In this document: positions 7,345 through 16,134 of the stretch, one piece after another | Layout of the letters: the number at the start of each line of letters is the position of its first letter | Position numbering within the stretch: position 1 is the first letter of the stretch | DNA from: CAZLYK01 sp964563495 | GTDB taxonomy: Bacteria; Acidobacteriota; Blastocatellia; RBC074 | Assembly: GCA_964563495.1 (NCBI GenBank) | Contig: CAZLYK010000090.1 | Coordinates: 1 to 19,962 of the forward strand | Direction of reading: 5' to 3' | Length of the DNA stretch: 19,962 nucleotides | Translations under genes and position numbers: made by a program | Notes under the pieces: model-generated | Databases searched by the model: none | Told to the model about the DNA's origin: nothing | Seen by the model: only the letters and a program-made list of their open reading frames with translations

Positions 7345-9119
7345 GTATCGCCTTGAGTAACCAAATAAAATTCAAATCGGGCATTGACTGGCTTGTCTTC
7401 TATTTCAGGAAATACCGCTGGCAGCTGCTGATCGGCACGGTTTTCGTGCTCTTCTCGGTCACCTTCGGGGTCTTCCTGCCTCGCTATGTCGGTCACGCCA
7501 TAGACGATCTGAAATCGGGCGGGATGTCTTATGGGAAGCTTCTGCGCTCAGTCCTGATTATCGTCGTGACGAGCATGATCAGCGGCGTCTTTCTCTTCTT
7601 CCAGCGCCGGACGCTGATCAACATGTCGCGGCATATCGAGTACGATCTGCGACAGGATTTTTATCGCCACCTTCAAAGACTCCCGCTGGAGTTTTTTCAG
7701 AACTACCGCACTGGTGATTTGATGGCGCGAGCGACGAACGATCTGGGGGCTGTCCGCCAGATCGCGGGACCGGCGATAATGTACAGCGAACAGACGCTCT
7801 TTCGCGTCTTGATCATCCTGCCGATCATGTTTCGGATCAGTGTCAAGCTGACGCTGATCTTGCTGCTGACCATGCCGTTCGTCTCGCTGACCGTCAAATA
7901 TTTCGGCGAACAGATCCACGTCCGCTTTGAGAAGATTCAGGAATTCTTCTCGAACATCACCGCCCGAGCGCAGGAGAATCTGACCGGCGTTCGGGTAGTC
8001 CGCGCTTATGCCCAGGAGCAGTCGGAGATCGGTCAGTTTGCAGATCTCAACCGGCAATACGTCGATCGTAACCTCAGCCTGGTCAGGCTCTCAGCCGTCT
8101 TTCGTCCGCTCATGCAGTTCATGATCGGGCTCGGATTTGCGGCGATTTTGCTCGTCGGCGGGCGTGAAACCGCTCTCGGCCGAATGACGATCGGTGAATT
8201 CACGGCCTTCAATCTTTACCTGGAGCAGTTGATCTGGCCGCTCATCGCCATGGGCTATGTCACCAATCTGGTCCAGCGCGGATCCGCGAGTCTCAAACGG
8301 ATGCACGAAATCATGTCGATCGAGCCGGCCATCACCGATGCGCCCGGCGTTAAACCGCTGCCTCAGATCAAGGGTAAAATAGAGTTTCGCAACCTGACAT
8401 TTCGTTACACCTCTGATGGTCCGGCGGCGCTCAAGCATATCGATCTGGTGATCGAGCCCGGGCAGACGGTGGCCTTTATCGGCCGGACCGGATCGGGAAA
8501 ATCGACGCTCATGAATCTTGTTCCGCGTTTGCTGGAGGCCGAGCCCGGGATGGTCCTGATCGATGACCGGCCGATCAGGGAGATCCCGCTAGAGCAGTTG
8601 AGGGAAAATATCGGCTATGTCCCGCAGGAGACCTTCCTCTTCAGCGAGACATTGGAAGAGAACATCGCTTTTGGCGTGCGCGGGGTTCAAACCTCGGAGG
8701 TCGAAGACGCCGCCGAAATCGCCGGGCTGGCCGATGATGTCAACGCCTTTCCGAAGAAGTATCAAACGGTGCTCGGAGAGCGCGGGATCACGCTCTCCGG
8801 CGGTCAAAAGCAGCGGACGGCGATCGCCCGCGCCGTCATCCGCCGGCCGAAGATACTGATCCTGGACGATGCGCTCTCGGCCGTCGACACTTTCACCGAG
8901 GAGAAGATCCTGAGACAGCTGCGAGGTGTAATGCGTGAGCGGACTTCATTGATCGTCGCCCACCGCATCTCGACCGTCAAAGACGCCGATCTGATCTGCG
9001 TCCTCGATCACGGCCGCATGATTGAACGCGGGACACACGAAGAGCTCATGACGCTCGGCGGCGAATACGCCGACCTCTACGAACGACAATTGCTCGAAGA
9101 AGAACTGGCTGCGAGCTGA
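7338..9119 (+). CDS. ABC exporter half-transporter with degenerate catalytic site (BmrC/YheI-like)
   Basis: This 593-residue protein has an N-terminal six-helix exporter domain (about 25-310) and a C-terminal ATPase domain (about 347-585). Visible motifs are Walker A GRTGSGKST (382-390), the Q-loop at Gln430, a canonical signature LSGGQ (486-490), Walker B ILILD (506-510) and the H-loop His542. The residue after the Walker B Asp is Asp511, not the catalytic Glu, as in the degenerate subunit of heterodimeric exporters such as TM287 or BmrC. It probably pairs with the next gene product to export drugs, lipids or another hydrophobic substrate through the inner membrane; the substrate cannot be read from sequence. 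The GTG start is the first start after an in-frame TGA at 7332; a TTG at 7353 is an alternative. No clear ribosome site is present. Confidence 0.93.
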   Translation: MTSIALSNQIKFKSGIDWLVFYFRKYRWQLLIGTVFVLFSVTFGVFLPRYVGHAIDDLKSGGMSYGKLLRSVLIIVVTSMISGVFLFFQRRTLINMSRHIEYDLRQDFYRHLQRLPLEFFQNYRTGDLMARATNDLGAVRQIAGPAIMYSEQTLFRVLIILPIMFRISVKLTLILLLTMPFVSLTVKYFGEQIHVRFEKIQEFFSNITARAQENLTGVRVVRAYAQEQSEIGQFADLNRQYVDRNLSLVRLSAVFRPLMQFMIGLGFAAILLVGGRETALGRMTIGEFTAFNLYLEQLIWPLIAMGYVTNLVQRGSASLKRMHEIMSIEPAITDAPGVKPLPQIKGKIEFRNLTFRYTSDGPAALKHIDLVIEPGQTVAFIGRTGSGKSTLMNLVPRLLEAEPGMVLIDDRPIREIPLEQLRENIGYVPQETFLFSETLEENIAFGVRGVQTSEVEDAAEIAGLADDVNAFPKKYQTVLGERGITLSGGQKQRTAIARAVIRRPKILILDDALSAVDTFTEEKILRQLRGVMRERTSLIVAHRISTVKDADLICVLDHGRMIERGTHEELMTLGGEYADLYERQLLEEELAAS

Positions 9120-9130
9120 ATAGGATAAGA

Positions 9131-10969
9131 ATGGCTGAACCGAGTCACCACGAAGAAGAACAACTAGGCAAACTTTACGATGCGAAAGCCGCGCGCCGCC
9201 TGTTTCGCTATTTGTCGCCGTACAAGCGAATGGTCGTCGTCGCTCTGCTCTTGACGATCGGATTAAACCTGGTCCGGCAACTCGGCCCGCTGCTGACCAA
9301 ATGGACGATCGACGATTACGTCGCGCCCGCGGCGAGAGGCTCGATCAGGATCGACGACGCGTTCAGCGGAATCGCCTGGCTGGCGGTAGCATACCTCATC
9401 TCGCTGATTGTCACGCTCGGCGTCGGATATTTTCAGGATGTGCTGCTCAACACCATCGGGCAGCGTATCATGTTTGACCTTCGCGAGCAGATCTTCCGGA
9501 AGCTTCAAACGATCGAGCTCTCTTTTTACGATTCGAACCCGGTCGGAAGACTGATCACCAGGCTGACGACGGATGTCGATTCGCTCAATGAATTATTTAC
9601 CTCCGGGCTGGTCGAGGTGCTCGGGGACATCGTTCTCATCGCCGGCGCGCTGGGAATGATGTTCTACTTCAACTGGAAACTCGCGATCGTTTCTCTGCTC
9701 GTCGTGCCGCTGCTGATCGCCGCGACGGCATGGTTCCGGCGGGGCGCGCGCGAGGGATTCAGGCAGGTCCGGACCAAGATTGCGCGATTGAACGCCTTCA
9801 CCCAGGAGCACATCTCCGGCGCCCAGACGGTCCAGCTCTTCAACCGGGAAGAGAAGGCGTTCGACCAATTCTCCGAGATCAACTCCGCGCACAGGCAGGC
9901 CAACATCGATACGATCTTCTACTACGCGGTCTTTTACCCGCTGGTCAACCTGATCTCGGCGACCGGCATTGCGGCGATTGTCTGGTATGGGGGCGGCCAG
10001 GCGATCCAGAACGTGATCACGATTGGAACCCTGGTTGCGTTTCTGCAGTACACCCAGCGATTGTGGCAGCCAATTCAGGACATCAGCGACAAGTACAACG
10101 TTTTTCAGGCGGCGGTCGTCGCCAGCGAGCGCGTCTTCAGATTGCTCGACACGCCGGACAAGATCGAATCGCCCCGGCAGCCCAGGCTCCCGGCGACAGG
10201 CGCCAGAGCCCTGGGGCGGATCGAGTTTCGCCACGTCTGGTTCGCTTATCATAATGAGGATTGGATATTGAAGGACGTCTCCTTCACCGTGGAGCCGGGA
10301 GAGTCCGTCGCGCTCGTCGGCCACACCGGCTCCGGCAAAACCACAATCACCAATCTCATGATGCGTTTCTACGATATTCAGCAGGGAGAGATACTGCTGG
10401 ATGGCGTCGATATTCGCCTATGGGACCTCCACAAACTGCGTGAGAATTTCGCCGTCGTCCTGCAGGACGTCTTTCTCTTCTCGGGCGACATCGCCGGCAA
10501 CATTCGACTCGGAAATAATCAAATCACCGATGAGCGGATCGAGTGGGCTGCGCGGGAGGTGCGCGCCAGCGGATTTATCGAAAAGCTGCCTGAACGATTT
10601 CAAACCAGAGTGCGCGAACGCGGGGCGGGGTTTTCGGTCGGCCAGAAGCAATTGATCTCGTTTGCCAGGGCGCTCGCCTTTGATCCACGCATGCTGGTCC
10701 TGGATGAGGCAACTTCCAGTATCGACACTGAGACCGAACAGTTGATCCAGATGGCGATCGAGCGTGTCATGTCCGACCGGACCTCGATCATCATCGCGCA
10801 CCGCCTCTCGACCATTCAGCGCGTCGACAAAATCATCGTCCTTCACAAAGGGAAGATTCGCGAGATGGGCAGCCATCAGGACCTCCTTGCCAATCGCGGC
10901 ATCTATTACAAGCTCTACCAGTTGCAGTACAAGGAACAGGCGCGCGAACTGAGTGGCCTGCCGGTTTAG
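9131..10969 (+). CDS. ABC exporter half-transporter, catalytic partner (BmrD/YheH-like)
   Basis: This 612-residue protein has a six-helix exporter domain (about 30-330) and an ATPase domain (about 364-600). Walker A is GHTGSGKT (397-404), the Q-loop is Gln445, Walker B is MLVLDE with catalytic Glu526, and the H-loop is His557. Its signature motif reads FSVGQ (501-505) instead of LSGGQ. In a heterodimer this altered signature would face the defective Walker B of the upstream protein, so one ATP site would be fully active (Glu526 with the partner's LSGGQ) and the other degenerate. This complementarity is strong evidence that the two genes encode one transporter. An AGGA ribosome site at 9122-9125 supports the ATG start, 11 bases after the previous stop, so the genes are almost certainly one operon. 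Confidence 0.95.
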   Translation: MAEPSHHEEEQLGKLYDAKAARRLFRYLSPYKRMVVVALLLTIGLNLVRQLGPLLTKWTIDDYVAPAARGSIRIDDAFSGIAWLAVAYLISLIVTLGVGYFQDVLLNTIGQRIMFDLREQIFRKLQTIELSFYDSNPVGRLITRLTTDVDSLNELFTSGLVEVLGDIVLIAGALGMMFYFNWKLAIVSLLVVPLLIAATAWFRRGAREGFRQVRTKIARLNAFTQEHISGAQTVQLFNREEKAFDQFSEINSAHRQANIDTIFYYAVFYPLVNLISATGIAAIVWYGGGQAIQNVITIGTLVAFLQYTQRLWQPIQDISDKYNVFQAAVVASERVFRLLDTPDKIESPRQPRLPATGARALGRIEFRHVWFAYHNEDWILKDVSFTVEPGESVALVGHTGSGKTTITNLMMRFYDIQQGEILLDGVDIRLWDLHKLRENFAVVLQDVFLFSGDIAGNIRLGNNQITDERIEWAAREVRASGFIEKLPERFQTRVRERGAGFSVGQKQLISFARALAFDPRMLVLDEATSSIDTETEQLIQMAIERVMSDRTSIIIAHRLSTIQRVDKIIVLHKGKIREMGSHQDLLANRGIYYKLYQLQYKEQARELSGLPV

Positions 10970-11042
10970 GTGGAGCTCGTCAACTCCTCTAAATTGACCA
11001 GTTGCCGCTGGATTCGTCCTCGTCGGCTGACTTAATTTCAAT

Positions 11043-11071
11043 TTGACGAACCTCAAGTACTTGTGTAATAT
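11043..11071 (+). promoter_or_regulatory. Sigma-70 promoter upstream of tRNA-Thr
   Basis: TTGACG (11043-11048) and TAATAT (11066-11071) are separated by an ideal 17 bases and match the consensus at 5/6 and 5/6 positions. Transcription would begin near 11078, about 93 bases before the mature tRNA. The leader contains a small 5-bp hairpin (CGCGA at 11095-11099 with TCGCG at 11104-11108) that could be a processing feature. Confidence 0.6.
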
Positions 11072-11171
11072 GCCTCTTCGTTTGACCCCCTTTGCGCGAG
11101 CAGTCGCGTATCTTGGGATCTTGGAAGTTGTCCTCCTTATACCCTCAGAGCTTCCGGGACATCGTCGCTAA

Positions 11172-11247
<76 letters not shown>

Positions 11248-11425
11248 TCTTGATAGGTTATTTATGCTGCCCCCAGTAGCTTTCCCCAAATGATGACTCA
11301 CATAAAACTGCACACGAACAGACTTAAATATTAATTAATGCTGTTGATGTGGCGGGAGATTGCCGAATGGTGTTCCAGCCTAGGTATCGCGTGTGCCCCG
11401 AAAACTGAAAAGGAGTTATTGATCT
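11248..11425 (+). other. Leader region between tRNA-Thr and the 1523-residue protein gene
   Basis: These 178 bases contain an AT-rich tract (11324-11339) and end in a strong ribosome site. No open frame, no confident promoter hexamer pair and no RNA fold that I recognise is present. The promoter of the downstream gene presumably lies here or the gene is read from the tRNA transcript. Confidence 0.4.
11410..11415 (+). promoter_or_regulatory. Strong ribosome binding site (AAGGAG)
   Basis: AAGGAG lies ten bases before the ATG at 11426. It is the best ribosome site in the window and fixes the start of the 1523-residue protein. Confidence 0.8.
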
Positions 11426-14400
11426 ATGTCTGTTTCGAGGGGCTATTTCCTCAAGCGTTTTCTCATCAATAAGACGACGCGACCTGACTACCTGCGATTT
11501 GTCGTTTCAAGCCTCATCTTCCTCGGATTATTCAGCGCCTTCGCCTTTTCCACGCAGTTGAATTGGCCGGGAATGGCGGCGCTGCTCACCTGGAGCGAGA
11601 AAAGTCCGACGGATCAATCCGGGCTGCTCGATCAATCGTCAAATGGCCGCGGTTCGTTTCGTGCCGCGCGTTCAAATGTATTGTCATATGATCCGGCTCA
11701 AGGATGCACGCTGAATTGCACGGCGACTGTGCCGGCGACGGGTCAATCAAATGCACCGGTTTCATTCCAATCAACGGCGACGCCTTCCGGATGCGCAACG
11801 CAGCCGGTTTTTGAATGGAATTTTGGAGATGGCACAACCCACTCCAACCAGCAAAACATTTCTCACACTTACACCGCCGCCGGGACCTACAACTGGTCAT
11901 TGACAACCAGCGTCAACACCGGCACGACCATGGTCGATACGGTCGCGGGAGGAGCGGGTGAGGGCAATCAAGCGACCAAGGCTCCGTTTGGAGATCTGGT
12001 TGCGATAGCCAGGGACACGCAGGGGCGAGGCTTTTACGTCGCCGGTACGATCTCCGGTTTGACCCTGATCCGATTCATTAATACCAGCGGCTCAGCGGTC
12101 ACGATCGCCGGGCAGACGATCGCTCCCGGAATCGTCCGAGCCATCGCCGGCGGCGGGCAGGGCCTGTCCGATAATACTCCGGCTCTTGAATCCGACCTCG
12201 GCACTGTCTCTGGAATGGCGGTCAGCGGCAACGGCAACCTGCTCTATTTTTCCGCCAAGACTGATCAAAAGGTCCGTTTAATCAATGTCTCGGCGAGCGC
12301 CATCACGGTCGCCGGCAATCTGGTTGGAGCCGCCAGCATCGGCACGCTGGCTTCGGGCTTCGGCTCGGAGATGAGAGATCTGGCCGTCAATCCAACGACG
12401 GGCGATGTCTATGTGGCCGATGCAACTCAGGGCGTCAACAAGATCTTCAAGGTCAACTCGAATGGAGACGTGACGACTTTTGCGGGTAACGGCGCATCGA
12501 CCAAAAGCTCGGATCCCTTCACTCCGGGGCAGGCGACGGACACACCGTTACTGGTGCCGCACGCCATCAAAATCGAGGCCAACGGGAATGTGGCCATCTC
12601 CGACACCCTTCATAACCGTGTGATTCGGGTCGACAGCGGCGGTAATGCGACGCTGGTCCGCCAATTCGATACGGGCAACACCTTCCCGACGGGCCTCGCG
12701 GTTCAGGGCGGTAACATTTACAGCGCCAATGGTAATCAACAGACGGTGACCCGGGTGACAACTTCTTTGACGGTTGTCGCGGGTACCCCCGGCGCATCCT
12801 GCGATTACTCGACCAATAATTGCGGTGACGGCGGAGCGGGCACGCTCGCCCGTTTGAACCTCTATGGCAGCTCTTCGGGTAATGTCGCGGCGATCGATGC
12901 AGACAGTTCTGGTCTCTACATTCTCGATCAGTCGGTTGAGAGCAAGGGCCGCGTTCGCTATCTCAATCTGAGCGGCGGCACCGTGACGATCAACGGTCTG
13001 GCGATTCCGGCGGGCGCGATCGACACGATCGCCGGGTTCGGTCTGGCCTCTCCCTACGACGGCGCTCTCGCGACGAGCGCGACCTTCCGTACTCCGGTGG
13101 GTGTGGCGGCGGATCAGAATGGAAACCTGTGGATCGCTGATACGGGCGATTCGAACCTCCGCTTCGTCAATCGCGGAGCGAGCCCGATTACGATTTTCCC
13201 CAACACGCCGTCGGCTCAGGTTGTGGCTGCCGGCACGGTTGCGACGGTTAATTATCAATTCGGAAGCGGGCCCGCTGACGGAGGGCCGGTCAGTCAGGCA
13301 GGATTTGTTTCACCCCAGGGGCTGTTTATCACCAGCCAGGGAATCTATGTCGCTGATTCATCGGCCGGGCCGGCCGTGCCTCCCGGGCAGTTCAACCGTA
13401 GGCGTTCCAGCCTGATCCGTTTTATCAACACGACCGCCGGCAACGTCACTCTCTTTCCGGGATCGGGCTCGCCGATCGTGGTTCCTGCCGGTCAAATAGC
13501 CAAGATCGCCGGCGGCAGCGAAGGCGCCGGAGGTAATGGCGACAACGGATTCGCGCTGAATGCCGTTTTCATCGGTGCTTCCGACCTGGTGGTTGGATCA
13601 AACGGAACTATCTATGTCACAGACGTCGGTCAGAAGGCCGTTCGCAAGATCGACGGCAACACGGGTGTGGTGACCAGCCTGGGGTTGGCCCAGTCACAGT
13701 ACACCGGTATCGGGCTTGGTCCGGATGGCCGTCTCTACATCGCCAACTACGACGGCAATTCGGTCCTCAGAGAGAATACCGCAAACAGCGGGGCGTTTTC
13801 GGTTCTGGCTTCCAATCTGACCAAACCGCGCGATATCGCGGTGGGGTCGGACGGAACGGCCTATGTGACCGTCTCGCCCGCGGTTGGATCGAACGGCAAT
13901 CATCAGATCGTGCAGGTCAGTGGAGCCGGGACGGCGACGGTGATCGCCGGAAGTTCGCCCGGATTCAGTGGTGATGGCGGCAATGCGTCAAGCGCCAAAA
14001 TCGACATCAAGCCTCCGAACCTGGTGGTTGGCACGATTGCGGGTAATGAGTTGCCACAAACCGTCAATATCATTGTCGGATCGAATGGAGACATCCTCTT
14101 CACCGATGCCAATAACAATCGTGTCCGCAGGTTGAGCCCGGCCATGACGACTTGCGTCAAGACCGGTACGATCGCAATTTCGGGCAATAATCCCGCACCG
14201 ACATTGAGCAGCATTAGTCCGAATTCCGCCCTTCAGGGCAGCGGAGCTTTCACGCTGACGGTCAACGGAAACGGGTTTGTCCCGTCATCGAAAGTGCGTT
14301 GGGGCGGTTCAGATCGGACGACGATCTATGTCAGCGGCACACAACTGACCGCTGCGATACCGGCGAGCGATCTGCTCAATGCCGGTTCGTTCAATGTCAG

Positions 14401-15997
14401 CGTCTTCAATCCGACTCCTGGAGGCGGTACTTCCGGGAACCTGCCCTTTACCGTGACGGCACCCAACCCGGTCCCGACTCTGACCAGTCTCAATCCCAAT
14501 CAGGCGAATGAAAATGGTCCGGCCTTCACCCTGACGTTGACGGGAACCAACTTCGTCAACGGATCGGTGGTCAAGTGGGATGGCGGTGATCGTCCAACCA
14601 ACTTTGTCAGCAGCACTCAACTGACAGCGACGATCCCGAGCACCGATCTGATCGGTGCCGGACAGGCCAATGTCGAGGTCTTCAACCCGACGCCGGGCGG
14701 AGGTCTATCGAACGCGGTCAAATTCACGATCAAAGCGGCTGAAAGCCCGGTCCCGACTCTGACCAGCCTGACGCCGAATTCAACGACGACGGGCGGTCCC
14801 GATTTCACTTTGAACGTCACCGGCACAAACTTTGTGGTCTCTTCGAAGATTCGTTGGAACGGCCAGGAGCGGCCAACCGTGCTGGTCAGCGCTACTCAAA
14901 TGCAGGCGGCGATCCCGGCGGCCGACATCGCGACAGCCGGAACAGCCCAGATCACTGTCTTCACGCCGGCACCCGGCGGAGGCGTGACTGCGCCGCTGAC
15001 CTTCACCATAACCGCTCCGCAGCAGGCTACTTTGACGGGCCTTAATCCCGGGGCTGTAGGTGTCGGTGGGGGCCCATTCTCGCTTGAGGTTACCGGAACC
15101 AACTTCGTCAACGGCGCGACCGTCCGTGTCAACAACAGCGGCCGCACGACGACGTTCATCAGCTCGACCAAGCTGAATGCGACGATCTCCGCCAGCGACG
15201 TCGCGCAGGTTGGTGAGCTCAGCCTCACGGTGGTCAACCCGAGCACCAACCCGTCGAATGCGCTCAAGTTGATCGTCGGTCCGTTCAGCAGCTTCTCTGC
15301 CGCCAGCTATGCAGCTTCGGCCTCGCCCGATTCGATCGTGGCGGGCTTTGGCGTCAATCTGGCGACCGGTACGCAGGTTGCCCAATCCCTGCCTTTGCCG
15401 ACCAGCCTGCTCGGCACGAGTGTAAAGGTCAAAGACAGCGCCGGAACCGAACGCGACGCGCCGCTCTTCTTCGTCGCGGGGGCACAGATCAATTACCTGG
15501 TTCCGACCGGGACGGCCGAGGGGACGGCGACCGTGGATGTGATTCTTAACAATCTCACGGTCGGGCGTGGTCAGTTGCTCATCAACAAGATCACGCCGTC
15601 GCTTTTCAGCGCCAATGCCAATGGGGTTGGCGTCGGCGCGGCGGTCGCCTTACGCGTCAGAGGGACAGTCCAGACCTTTGAACCGATCTTTACCTATGAC
15701 GCCAACACCGGCGTCAACGTCCCGGTGCAGGTCGATCTGGGTCCGGAAACCGATCAGGTATATCTGCTCCTGTTCGGCACCGGCTTCAGATCCAACACCG
15801 GTCTGAACGGAGTCAACGTCAAGATCGGAGGTTTCGATGTCCCGGTCCTCTTTGCCGGTCCGTCACCCGACTATGTTGGATTGGATCAGTGCAATGTCGG
15901 TCCGATCCCGCGGAGCCTGATTGGTAAAGGAGTCTCTAATATCGTCATGACCGTTGATACTAAATTGGCCAACCAGATTCAGATTACTTTCAAATAA
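11426..15997 (+). CDS. Large exported protein: PKD domain, enlarged NHL-type propeller, four TIG/IPT domains, Solibacter-type C-terminus
   Basis: This 1523-residue protein has an unusually long basic N-region, a hydrophobic segment (24-40) and an AFA site at 38-40, suiting signal peptidase I export. A PKD-like domain follows (about 97-165; WNFGDG at 131-136 and a later HTYTAAGTY stretch). Residues about 170-905 hold NHL-like blades (for example GNLWIADTGDSNLRF and GDILFTDANNNRVRRL) interspersed with five related segments starting R-[FLY]-[IVL]-N at 216, 284, 511, 579 and 665. Four TIG/IPT domains lie at about 923-1010, 1015-1103, 1108-1196 and 1202-1284. Residues 1287-1523 form the same C-terminal domain as the 2048-residue lipoprotein. 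No enzyme motif was found; a surface binding or adhesive role is inferred. It appears monocistronic: a tRNA precedes it and a terminator-like hairpin follows 43 bases after its stop. Confidence 0.9.
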   Translation: MSVSRGYFLKRFLINKTTRPDYLRFVVSSLIFLGLFSAFAFSTQLNWPGMAALLTWSEKSPTDQSGLLDQSSNGRGSFRAARSNVLSYDPAQGCTLNCTATVPATGQSNAPVSFQSTATPSGCATQPVFEWNFGDGTTHSNQQNISHTYTAAGTYNWSLTTSVNTGTTMVDTVAGGAGEGNQATKAPFGDLVAIARDTQGRGFYVAGTISGLTLIRFINTSGSAVTIAGQTIAPGIVRAIAGGGQGLSDNTPALESDLGTVSGMAVSGNGNLLYFSAKTDQKVRLINVSASAITVAGNLVGAASIGTLASGFGSEMRDLAVNPTTGDVYVADATQGVNKIFKVNSNGDVTTFAGNGASTKSSDPFTPGQATDTPLLVPHAIKIEANGNVAISDTLHNRVIRVDSGGNATLVRQFDTGNTFPTGLAVQGGNIYSANGNQQTVTRVTTSLTVVAGTPGASCDYSTNNCGDGGAGTLARLNLYGSSSGNVAAIDADSSGLYILDQSVESKGRVRYLNLSGGTVTINGLAIPAGAIDTIAGFGLASPYDGALATSATFRTPVGVAADQNGNLWIADTGDSNLRFVNRGASPITIFPNTPSAQVVAAGTVATVNYQFGSGPADGGPVSQAGFVSPQGLFITSQGIYVADSSAGPAVPPGQFNRRRSSLIRFINTTAGNVTLFPGSGSPIVVPAGQIAKIAGGSEGAGGNGDNGFALNAVFIGASDLVVGSNGTIYVTDVGQKAVRKIDGNTGVVTSLGLAQSQYTGIGLGPDGRLYIANYDGNSVLRENTANSGAFSVLASNLTKPRDIAVGSDGTAYVTVSPAVGSNGNHQIVQVSGAGTATVIAGSSPGFSGDGGNASSAKIDIKPPNLVVGTIAGNELPQTVNIIVGSNGDILFTDANNNRVRRLSPAMTTCVKTGTIAISGNNPAPTLSSISPNSALQGSGAFTLTVNGNGFVPSSKVRWGGSDRTTIYVSGTQLTAAIPASDLLNAGSFNVSVFNPTPGGGTSGNLPFTVTAPNPVPTLTSLNPNQANENGPAFTLTLTGTNFVNGSVVKWDGGDRPTNFVSSTQLTATIPSTDLIGAGQANVEVFNPTPGGGLSNAVKFTIKAAESPVPTLTSLTPNSTTTGGPDFTLNVTGTNFVVSSKIRWNGQERPTVLVSATQMQAAIPAADIATAGTAQITVFTPAPGGGVTAPLTFTITAPQQATLTGLNPGAVGVGGGPFSLEVTGTNFVNGATVRVNNSGRTTTFISSTKLNATISASDVAQVGELSLTVVNPSTNPSNALKLIVGPFSSFSAASYAASASPDSIVAGFGVNLATGTQVAQSLPLPTSLLGTSVKVKDSAGTERDAPLFFVAGAQINYLVPTGTAEGTATVDVILNNLTVGRGQLLINKITPSLFSANANGVGVGAAVALRVRGTVQTFEPIFTYDANTGVNVPVQVDLGPETDQVYLLLFGTGFRSNTGLNGVNVKIGGFDVPVLFAGPSPDYVGLDQCNVGPIPRSLIGKGVSNIVMTVDTKLANQIQITFK
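14467..14766 (+). repeat. Exact 21-bp direct repeat at TIG domain borders (14467-14487 and 14746-14766)
   Basis: The same 21 bases, beginning CCCGGTCCCGACTC and encoding the linker PVPTLTS, occur twice 279 bases (93 codons) apart, exactly one TIG domain. This marks the boundaries of TIG domains 2 and 3 and points to tandem duplication of a domain-sized DNA unit. Confidence 0.85.
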
Positions 15998-16040
15998 GCC
16001 TGTTTGAAGTGATTTGACCTGAAACCTGAAGGCGAAAGCC

Positions 16041-16129
16041 AAAAGACAGGATCCGGCTGGATTTCTTCAGGAATGAACAAGATGATATCTTGTCAGTCCT
16101 GAAGAAATCCGGTTGATCCTGTCTTTTTT
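16041..16129 (+). terminator. Very long hairpin with T-run; terminator-like copy of the palindromic repeat (copy 2)
   Basis: The left arm starts AAAAGACAGGATC (16041-16053) and pairs with GATCCTGTCTTTT (16115-16127). After a small internal mismatch, GGATTTCTTCAGGA (16059-16072) pairs with TCCTGAAGAAATCC (16097-16110). Inside, ACAAGAT (16078-16084) pairs with ATCTTGT (16088-16094) around a GAT loop. A run of six T (16124-16129) follows. This suits an intrinsic terminator for the upstream gene, but it is far longer than a normal one and shares a 15-base core (14 matches) with the palindrome at 6782-6854. It ends 5 bases before the next start codon. Confidence 0.7.
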
Positions 16130-16134
16130 GTCTT

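Noticed and set aside
9593..10324. 243-residue open frame antisense to the second ABC gene
   Set aside because: It lies wholly within a gene with intact family motifs, its composition is that of a codon-shadow (rich in Arg, Asp, Gln), and it has no recognisable domain. The same applies to antisense frames at 12548-13258, 14780-15385, 4065-4769 (same strand, other frame) and 10418-11056.
10970..11040. Terminator for the ABC exporter operon
   Set aside because: Only 4-bp stems without T-runs could be formed, so no terminator is annotated.
11248..11425. Possible riboswitch in the leader of the 1523-residue protein gene
   Set aside because: The region has some GC-rich segments able to pair, but I could not match it to any riboswitch class core and found no terminator or anti-terminator alternative.
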